A stretch of DNA of 64,000 nt from Rhizaria sp. SCN 62-66 (taxonomy: Eukaryota > Rhizaria, unplaced): NCBI GenBank assembly GCA_001724265.1, contig MEDY01000004.1, forward strand, positions 186,001-250,000, written 5' to 3'. The translations under genes were made by a program, and so were the position numbers. Positions 55,916-64,000 of this stretch are shown here, piece after piece. The notes under the pieces are model-generated. The model saw only the letters and a list, made by a program, of their open reading frames with translations, did not search any database and was not told the origin of the DNA. How positions within the stretch are numbered: position 1 is the first letter of the stretch; each line of letters starts with the position of its first letter.

Positions 55916-57027
55916 GCGCCTAACCAGCAAACATGTACAGCATGTCTGCGGTTTGCCATTGTGTGTTCATGGACGGGGCTATTACTGTTGGGACGATGTT
56001 GGATGCATGACGTGTTGCTCAGAACCCAAACACGCTGTATACGCACACTAGCTATCTCTCTAATATTCGCTCTTGCTATAACCATTGCACTTTCTGCCAT
56101 CGCTGCCCATTGGTTGCGTTGGTGGCCATCAAACAAGGTTGTTTGAATGAAACTCGTTTATGAAATCTGTTTTGTTTGAATCCACTCTCGTTTTTTTTTG
56201 TTGAATGTTTCTTTAATCACAACAACATAGCCATTTACATTTTAGCCTTTATTTCTCGGGTGGATCTTCAGACGTGTGTTGTTTCACTTATGATAACGAC
56301 AACTTTGCGTCGCTGCACGAGTCCTTTTGAGTGCAATTAATTGTAGCTCGTTACATCGCACAACACACTCTGAATTAAACACTGGCGTGTATTATGGCGC
56401 TCATGGCATTCGTGACGTTTTTTAACCATCGATTCAGAACACACCAACATGTTTCTGTCGCACGCTACGGGTACACGGCACTCTCTAATAATGCTCATGG
56501 CGTTTGTTCAAGTATATTTTCTGTATTCCTAATCTCAATGGCAAACGTCTGCACCGCGTTTTTGTGTGTGTCATGTCCCATTGCCCCCGTTTATGATTGG
56601 TTTCTTGAAGCGTCTCTTAGGCACTCCACACTTTCCTGGCTTGCATGCATTCTCATGCAGTACTTCTGCATATAAGTTTATTTTACTTGACGATACACTA
56701 CTTTACGATTCATCTTCTTTAAATTTCCGTGCATTTGCGTTTATATCATTTTAATCAATTGTTTCTAGTTGCTACGCACTCCATTTATAGTGGTGCTGTA
56801 TTAGTTTAATCATCACAGAATTGTCGATCTTGTCTCACCACGCCAGCCATCCACTCTCTCGAGTCGCTCAACCATTGATAACAACATAGAAAATACTCTA
56901 GAGAGTGTAAGCTATGCTCAAAGAGAATCAAAGTCAAAGCAGCGAAACAGCGGGGACTGAACCCACGTGGTCACATGTAAGCTTAGTGTCATTTCCTCAG
57001 CGGAAAAAGGCGCTGCTGCTGCTGCAT
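55916..57027. other. Convergent AT-rich spacer
   Basis: 1.1 kb between the 3' ends of the bZIP (+) and spermidine synthase (-) genes. No conserved protein, tRNA or repeat recognised. A GGGTTCAGTCCC-like word on the minus strand near 56960 superficially resembles a tRNA B box but lacks a matching acceptor stem. Confidence 0.45.
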
Positions 57028-58377
57028 TTACGCGTTCTTGGCCTTCTTGTCAGTGTGCGTGACCTCTTCGGCGGACTCCTTGGCGGCGCGCGCGGTCTGC
57101 TCGGCGGGAGCGCAGTACTTGCCAGCGAACTCTGCCGGGACCTCGCCGCCGGAGAGCACGTCTTGGAGGAACTTGGGGAGCACAAACGCGGCAGAGTGGA
57201 GCTCGGAGGTGTAGTACTTGAGGCCGAAGCCCTCGGGCACGGTGCGGACGGGGACCTTGCAGGACACGGTCTTGACACTGGCGTCGGCGGAGGCCTTGCC
57301 GCAGATGATGAAACCGATCTGGCCGAGCGGGTAGGTGGGGATCTGAGTGGTGGCGTACTCAACCGTCTCGAACACGTTCATGGCGCGGACCTCAGCGATG
57401 AGGCGCGCGATGAGCTGCACGTCCTTCCACATCGACTCGCCTTGCGTGGCGACGCGGCCGCCGGGGGCGAGCGCGGCGGCGAGGTCGGCGTAGAAGGGGC
57501 GCTCGAAGAGCGCAGCGGCGGGGCCCACGGGGTCGGAGGTGTCGGCGACGATGACATCGAACTTGCCCTTGTTCTCCTCGGCCTTGATGTAGACCGAAGC
57601 GTCGCCGCAGATGAGCTTCACCTTGGGGTTGTCCCACGCAGAGGCAATGTGGGGGAAGTACTTCTTGCCGCAGTCGATGACCATCTGGTCGATCTCGCAG
57701 ATGTGGACCTCCTCGACGCTGTCGTGGCGCAGGACCTCGCGGATGACGCCGCCGTCGCCGCCGCCGATGATGAGCACCTTCTTGGGGTTAGCGTGGGAGA
57801 AGAGAGGGATGTGCGCGATAGGCTCCTGGTACGCGATCTCATCGAAGTCGGTGATCTGGACGACGCCGTCGAGGACAAGGACGTTGCCGAAGGTCTTGGA
57901 CTTGAACACGACGACGTGCTGTTTGAGTGTGCGGGGTTGATGTTGATGAAGGACATAAAAGAGAGGTTAAAGAGTAAGGGACACTGCTGCTGATTGACAG
58001 GTTGTCAAGCTATTATTCCACTGAAAGAAGGCAATATGCAGCCGAGAGATCAAAGTATGCCGGATTCAGAGTCAACCGCAAGTGTGGAGTGGGAATGTGC
58101 GTACCTGGTAATCGGACTTGGCGTCGTGGAGGACCTCCTCAACCTCGAGAGCAAGGGCAGTGCCTACACATAGTTGGTACAGAGAGATAAGAAGTGACAC
58201 AAGTGAGACTCACGGCAGAGTGACAAGAGGCGTGGCATTGTGTCGACAGGCATCCCAAGTGATGCGAGAAGTGCCAGCGGCGAAGGTGCATCTTGGCGTA
58301 TAGAGAAAGTGGATTAACGTACCAGGCCACTGCTCGTTGACCTCAACAAACCATCCCTTCATCTTGTCGAAAGACAT
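57028..58377 (-). CDS. SRM: Spermidine synthase, three exons
   Basis: Exons are 58323-58377, 58105-58163 and 57028-57918; introns of 159 nt (GTACGT...GTGTAG) and 186 nt (GTACGC...AACAG). 334 residues, stop TAA. It transfers an aminopropyl group from decarboxylated SAM to putrescine. The N-terminus MSFDKMKGWFVEVNEQWPGTALALEV matches the family's GWF...WPGQA start, which fixes the exon joins. Motifs: VFKSKTFGNVLVLDGVVQ, YQEPIAHIPL, IIGGGDGGVIREVLRH (SAM-analogue binding), ICEIDQMVI, GDASVY, ADTSDPVGPA (catalytic Asp), TQGES and IPTYPLGQIGF. The DTSDP form and overall fit support spermidine synthase over spermine synthase. A Lys/Ala-rich tail is extra. It is divergent from TOR. Confidence 0.95.
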
Positions 58378-59175
58378 TGCGAAAACGAACGCTGCAAGGC
58401 AGGAAACAGAGAGAAACACAGAAAGCGATGAGCAAGCGCACGACTAAGATGACGAGCGAACAAACAGGCCTCACACGCTCAAACAACGAGTTGATAGAGG
58501 AATAAAATATTTTGACGGTGGAAATCAACAAATAAAACGACCATTCAGAAGTCTTTGAGTTGGATTATGAAGCGATAAAGCAAGGCTCATCAAATTGCGC
58601 TGCATCTTCAATCAAGCTGATCCGATCGTCACTGGCGGTAGCGGGCTGGGCCAGCAAGCGATTTTTTGCGAACTCTCGAGCGTGCACCATCTCCACACAC
58701 ACTTTCTCGTTTTAATCAACGTTCAAAGCACATTAGGCATCCGACCGCTGCAACTGCAGCGCTACTATGGTATACTACACATTTAGACCTACGATATCCC
58801 GTGTTTATACTACTTCAAGCGATCACTTGACTGTGAATGTCTCAGTTGGAAGACACACCGGAAGCGTGCCATCGAATCTACGTGACTTTGACACTTTATG
58901 TACTGTAGCTCACTGCTGTTTCACTTCGTGCATATGTACTCGATCTTTTCACATTACGCGCATTTTAAAATACTATGTTAGCCTTGCTATAACTCAGAAA
59001 AACTCAATTTCTGGCTGAAGAAGCCTCTATCAAACCAACACAGGCTCATCCTTGTTGCTGCCCGCTTCAGCTAAACCCGACACAGCGGCCCACAGGCTGT
59101 CACCAGCTTTGCGAGCAGTTCTAACCCGCGGTACCCGCTTTACCGCCTCCGGCGCCGTCCGCCCATCCCAACTGG
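58378..59175. other. AT-rich divergent promoter between spermidine synthase and TOR
   Basis: About 800 bases; the last 120 before TOR become GC-rich, probably its 5' UTR. No gene or RNA recognised. Confidence 0.45.
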
Positions 59176-62100
59176 ATGTCGGTCGACAGCAAGTCCAGCG
59201 AGATGCTGGGCCTCTTCCTGGCGGACCTGCGCTCGCGCTCGCTCGAGACGCGTCTCGTCGTCGCTAAGGACCTGCGCCGCTACGTCGAAGAAGAGGCACG
59301 CACCAAGTCCGCCGAGAGTTTCACGCACTTCATGAACGATGTGAACCGCGTGGTGATGGACCTGGTCAACTCGCCCGACCTGAGCGAGAAGCTCGCCGGT
59401 GTCATGGTGCTTGACGAGCTCGTAGAGGTGCCCTACGAAGAGAACGAGACTAAGGTCATCCGCTTCGCAAACTATCTCCGCATGATTCTCTACGGCGACA
59501 GCATTAACACGCAATTGCTACTCGCTGCGGCGCGCGCATTTGGACACCTCGCGCGCGCTTCCGGTACTCTGGCGTCTGACGTTGTGCTGACAGAGGTGCG
59601 CCGCGCGATTGAGGCCCTGCGCATGGGCAAGGCTGACAAGTGGTTCACTGCGCTGCTTGTCACTCGCGAGCTGGCCGAGAACGCGCCCACGCTCTTTGCT
59701 CCGTACCTTGAGCCGTGCTTGGACGCGCTCTGGGGCCCGCTGCGCGACGCGCGCGAAGGCGTGCGCGGGCCCGCCGTCGACGTACTGCGCCTCACCATCG
59801 TGTTATCGTACAAGCGACCTGTCTCGCACCGCGTGCAGCTGTACACGCGCGTGTTCCACGAGATTCAGAACAGCCTCAAGACGTCCACGGTCGAGGCCGT
59901 GCACGGTGCGCTGGCGTCGCTGCACGTGCTGCTCGTCACCACCAACGACTTCATGACCCCGCGCTTCGACGAGGTTTGCCAGATGGTGTTTCGCTACCGC
60001 GACCACCGCGACAGGCTGGTCCGCGAAGCCGTTATTGAGCTGCTGCCCAAGGTTGCCTCGCTGTCACCGCCGGCCTTCACGAACCCCGTCACGGCGTACG
60101 CGCACCTGGCGCTCTCGCACCTCATCGCGGTCATCGGCAAAGGCGCGCCCGAGACGACACTTGCGGCGGCCTTCACCGCGCTTGGCGAGCTGGCACTGAT
60201 CGTGCAGTCGACGGTGCTGACCAAGCTCGACGTCATCGCTACGCTGCTCAAGGACGCACTCACAGCGCGCGCGCGCAGGCCCGCGATCGTGGCGCGCGTG
60301 CTCGACTGCGTGTCGATGCTTGCTCGCGCGCTGGGCCCCGCGCTGCTGCCGTACGTCGCCGACCTCATCGACCTCATGTTCGCGGACGGGCTCTCCGCGC
60401 CACTCGTCGCCGCGCTGACGAACCTCTCGCTGCACGTGCCGACCGTGCTCCCGCACGCGCAGCACCGCCTGCTCACCGCCATCGCACTCATTATCTCGCG
60501 CCGCTCGCACGGCGGCGTGCGCGGGCCCACAGCGCTGGGGCTCGGCGCCGCCATCGGTTTCGGCGGCCCCGGCGCCGGCGCCACGGACTCGTTGCTGGGT
60601 CTGGGAGACTTCGGCCGTCCCCCGGGCTCCGCGTCGCTGGCTCCGCAGTCGCCTGTCTCCGAGACCCCCGGCTCACCCACCGCGTCCGCGTCGTCGCTGC
60701 TCAGCGGTCTTACGGCGCGGCTCCGTGGCCAAACTACGACCGCCGGCCCTGCCGAGGGCGCGCGCTCGCTCTTCTCCACGCTCCACGCGGGTGGCGCTGA
60801 CCCTGTCGCCGCCGCGGCGGCTGCGGCGGCCGCAGCTGCGGCGGGCGGCTCTGGCGCGCAAACTGCCGGACAGGGCGCGGGCGGTGCCAGTGGCAGCTCT
60901 GGCGCTTCGGGCGCGGGTGTGGCCGGCGCGGGGCTGAGCGCGGCGGATAACGAGAGCCGTCTGATTTCGCTGACGATTCTGTCACTGCAGACGCTGGGCT
61001 CGTTCGACTTCGACGCGCACAACCTACTGCCGTTCGTGTACGAGGACGTCGTCGGCTATCTCAGCCACGATGTACCCATGGTGCGCAAGTGCGCCGCCGT
61101 GTGCTGCGTCAACATCTTGCTCCGCCCGCCCAAGTCTGTGTCGCAGTCGCGGCTCGACCTGCTGCAGCGCCAGCAGGCACAGATGTCTGCTGAGATCCAC
61201 GCCCTCGAGGCGCGGCTGCAGCAGCAACAACAGCAGCAGCAACAACTCGACAGTATCATCAATGCTGGCCCCGCGACTGGAGCCCCGACTTCAACTCAGA
61301 ACGACGGCGCTCAGGCGCGGCTGTTGCACGTGCGACCCAGTGCCCTGCAAGCCACTCTCACGGCCTCCGTGTCGAGCTCCAGCTCCAGTTCCAGCACCGC
61401 TGCTGCATCCGGTCCGCTTTCGACCGCAATGCCGCGCCAGCGTCGCGCGGGCATCCTGGGCTCTGCCTCGGCCACGGGCTCCGCGCTGAGCTCCATCGCA
61501 GGCCCGGCCGGTGCGACTCTCGGCGACGGCGCACAGTCTCCTCTTTCCGGACTGCCCTCGGTCGACTCGATTGCGGCGACCGCTGCGGCCGGCAGTATGA
61601 CGCTGCGCCCGTTCGCGCTGCCCTCGGCGCTGGGCTCGCCGCTCAGTCCCAACGGCAGCAGCAGCGGCGGAAACAGCATCGCACAGAGCCTCGACGGTCT
61701 GCCGACTGCGCGCGGGACCGGGCCGGCGCTGCGCGCCCCTCGCTCGATGCAGCGACTGACACACTCGCGCCTCGCCGCCGCTGCCGCTGCCCTCACCGCT
61801 TCAAGCTCCTCCGCGGCCAATGGCGCGACTGGCGGTAGCAGCAACGCATCAGCTGCCGAGGCCGCGGCCGCCGCGAGCGCTGCCTCCACTGGCGCACTTG
61901 AGCCCGTTGTCGCGTCCGCGCCCGTGTCGCTGCTCGCGTCGTCCACCTCGGGCGCCGTGGTCTACCCCAAGGGTTGGCTCGCAATGATGGAGGCCGTCCT
62001 ATAGCGCCTCGTCGCGACCGCGGTGGCGGACCCCGATCCCGCGATCCGCCTCGTTATCCTGCGGCTCTTCGCGCGCGACTTTGATCCTTACCTGCTGCAG

Positions 62101-64000
62101 CCGCGGTACTTGCACGCGCTGTTCGCGCTTGTGCGTGATGCCTCGACCGCGATTCGCCAGGCCGCTCTCGGCATCGTGTGTCGCATTGCGCGCCACTCGC
62201 CGGCGTTCATCCTGCCCTTCCTGCAGCAGCTGCTGCTGGAGCTGCTCACCACGGTGCAGAGCGCCACGGAGCCGCGCGCGCGTGAAGAGGCCGCGGGGCT
62301 GCTGGCATACATGGCGTCGTCTAACCTGGCGCCGATTCGGCCGTTCATCCCGCCCGTGCTGCGCGTGCTCACGCCTCTTACACCCGACGTGACCTCGGCC
62401 GCGGTCACCACGGCGCTGCTGACTAGCATCGGCGCAATGTCGCAGCTAGGTGGCCGCGACGCGTTTCCCCATGTTGCCCCGCTTGTGCCGCTCGTCATCC
62501 GCATTTTAATTCACAAGGAGGCCGCTGGAGCACTCTCTGTCGCTGCGGCTGCCGCAGCCTCGTCTTCCACGATGGGAGCTGGCGCTGCGCCCACCGTTCA
62601 GTCCGGTATGGCTGCACGCATGGGTGGCGCCGCGCGCGGGGCCGGTGGCTTTGGCGTCGGCGTCGGTAGCCGCGACGTCACGGCTGCCTCGCTCGGCGGC
62701 TGGGGCGGCATGGCGGCCGGCGCAGGTGGCTCTGGCCCCATGGTATCGGCGCAGGCGCTCGAGTCCTCGTGCACGATTGCTGCTGCGGCAGCTGCGGCTG
62801 CTGCCTCCGCTGCGGCCGGCTACGCGGGCTCTGCTCCCGGCGCTGCGGCGTCGGCTGCTCAGCAACAGGCTGCCGCGTCTGCGGCTGAGCTCACGATGCG
62901 CGTGCTGTCTGCGCCGTCACCGCTGCTGCAGGCTGTTCGCCACGACACTGCGCTGCGCACTCTGGCGCAGATCCTTGGTTCTACAGGCTGGGTCGTGTCT
63001 CCCTATTTTCACTTCCCGTACCTGCTCCCACTGCTGCTGATGTTGATCCAGACCACGACAAGTCTAAGTGTGCGTTCTGAGGCCGTCACTGTGCTCGCAA
63101 TCGCGGGTCCGCTGGACCCGCACACGGTGCGCACGCTGCAGTCCGCGGCCGCGTCGGCGCGGCTCTACCGCAACGTGCTACGCCAGGCGGACACGGGCGC
63201 TGCGGCGCTGGACCTGGAGGCGCTCGAGGACGAGGTGAATACGACGCTGCACATCGCTGAGCGCACTGCGGGTCAGCGCGAGTCCTCGCTGCGCTGGCAC
63301 GCTAATAAGGCGGCTGCAGTCGCCGCGGCTGCCGTCGCGAATGCAACCGCTGCTGCCGCAGCCGCAGCCGCGAACGCGCAGAACCTGGCTGCTGAGGAGC
63401 ACAAGCAGGCCGAGATATCGCATCATCACATGGGTACAACTGCTGCTGTCGCCGCCGTCGCGGCCGCCGCAGTTGCCGCCGTCCGCGCCGCAGGCGTCAC
63501 GGCAGTGCACGACGGCCACGCGGCGCGCGTGTACGAGCACACGCTGCGGCTGCGGCAGGCGCTGGCTGTTGTCCTCGCGCCCGGCGCACCGCTGCCCGCG
63601 CGCGGCGACGTCGTGCAGCGCGGGCCGAGCTTTATGGCGACATCGCACGCCGCTGCGCACGCTCGCTGGGTGCACGCCGTGACGGACGAGTCGGGCCACC
63701 AGCCCCCGCTGCGGTACCGCCACTACCAGCACCAGGTCGGCGCGTCCGCTGCCGGGGCCGGTCACGGTAGCCACGGCCACGTCGAGGACGGCCCTGCGGC
63801 CGCTGGCCCGACTGAGGCGTACGGCGCTATGGCGATGAACCCCGCCTCGCCGGTGCCGCAGCAGCCGTGGGAGAACGAGTACCAGGCGCGGCAGTTGGCT
63901 GCAGAGCAGTGGGCCGGCTCGCAGGGTTATGACGCCACTGCGTCGCCGTTGCCCCCGTCTGCGGCCACGCTGAACTCGACCGCACTGTCAAGTGAGAGCA
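59176..64000 (+). CDS. TOR: TOR kinase, N-terminal HEAT-repeat region (3' end outside window), one internal TAG
   Basis: ATG at 59176; 1608 codons visible, open to the right edge if TAG at 62002 is sense. The start LGLFLADLRSRSLETRLVVAKDLRRYVEEE aligns with the first HEAT repeat of mTOR (FASGLKSRNEETRAKAAKEL). Further matches: RFANYLRMILYG, RALGPALLPYVADLIDLMFADGLS, TLGSFDFDAHNLLPFV, and after the TAG VADPDPAIR, HSPAFILPFLQQLL, STGWVVSPYFHFPYLLPLLL and IAGPLDPHT, in mTOR order. TOR is the Ser/Thr kinase coupling nutrients to growth; these repeats bind Raptor-type partners. FAT, FRB and kinase domains lie beyond the window. Ala/Ser/Gln insertions at about residues 440-590 and 675-930 and after 1350 are absent from animal TOR. 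Confidence 0.9.
62002..62004 (+). other. In-frame TAG within a conserved TOR HEAT repeat
   Basis: Codon 943, reading MMEAVL-TAG-RLVATAVADPDPAIR. Human mTOR has DVLSKLLVVGITDPDPDIR at this place, so the TAG occupies a helix position with a polar residue in the homologue and no gap on either side. Confidence 0.9.

Noticed and set aside
56900-57000. tRNA-like B-box word on the minus strand
   Set aside because: The T-loop lacks the invariant A58 and no matching acceptor stem or A box lies upstream. No suppressor tRNA was found anywhere in the window.

Overview
This is nuclear DNA of a free-living-type unicellular eukaryote (protist). Very GC-rich coding blocks alternate with AT-rich spacers. The proteins are padded with Ala, Gln, Ser, His and Asp tracts. 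Short spliceosomal introns are present, and the genes are eukaryotic: NAMPT, RPS14 (uS11), HBS1, a choline/ethanolamine kinase, ALG6, a DNL zinc-finger protein, spermidine synthase, an ER-type bZIP factor and the N-terminal half of TOR. I cannot name the lineage. Module types that resemble ciliary proteins weakly suggest a flagellated organism. I found no tRNA, rRNA, CRISPR, transposon or prokaryotic operon.

Layout: partial F-box protein (-, runs off the left edge); NAMPT (+); RPS14 (+, two introns); a 2253-residue low-complexity protein (+); a methyltransferase-like/TPR protein (+); HBS1 (-, one intron); a 3261-residue giant protein (-); an F-box/LRR protein (+); a choline/ethanolamine kinase (-, two introns); ALG6 (-); a DNLZ/Zim17-like protein (+); a nicotinamidase-like fusion (-, one intron); a membrane bZIP factor (+); spermidine synthase (-, two introns); TOR N-terminus (+, runs off the right edge). 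Many neighbours are divergent pairs sharing one AT-rich spacer.

The main discovery candidate is the genetic code. Five genes carry in-frame TAG codons (eight in all) inside otherwise continuous reading frames. The TOR TAG lies in the middle of a conserved HEAT repeat, and the kinase TAG separates the catalytic core from the conserved C-terminal helix. All thirteen genes whose 3' end is visible stop at TAA (nine) or TGA (four), never at TAG. The simplest reading is that UAG is a sense codon here (Gln favoured weakly, Leu or Glu possible) while UAA and UGA remain stops. The eight introns I could place all start GTAC, seven of them GTACGT instead of the usual GTAAGT.

Other points of interest are a nicotinamidase-like protein that has lost its catalytic Cys and is fused to a DPY-30/RIIa-like plus EF-hand module resembling EFCAB10; a bZIP factor with an SREBP-like two-helix membrane hairpin and an RTLL site in the loop; and a large methyltransferase-like/TPR protein. 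NAMPT implies NAD salvage from nicotinamide, which fits the loss of nicotinamidase activity in the only relative seen here.
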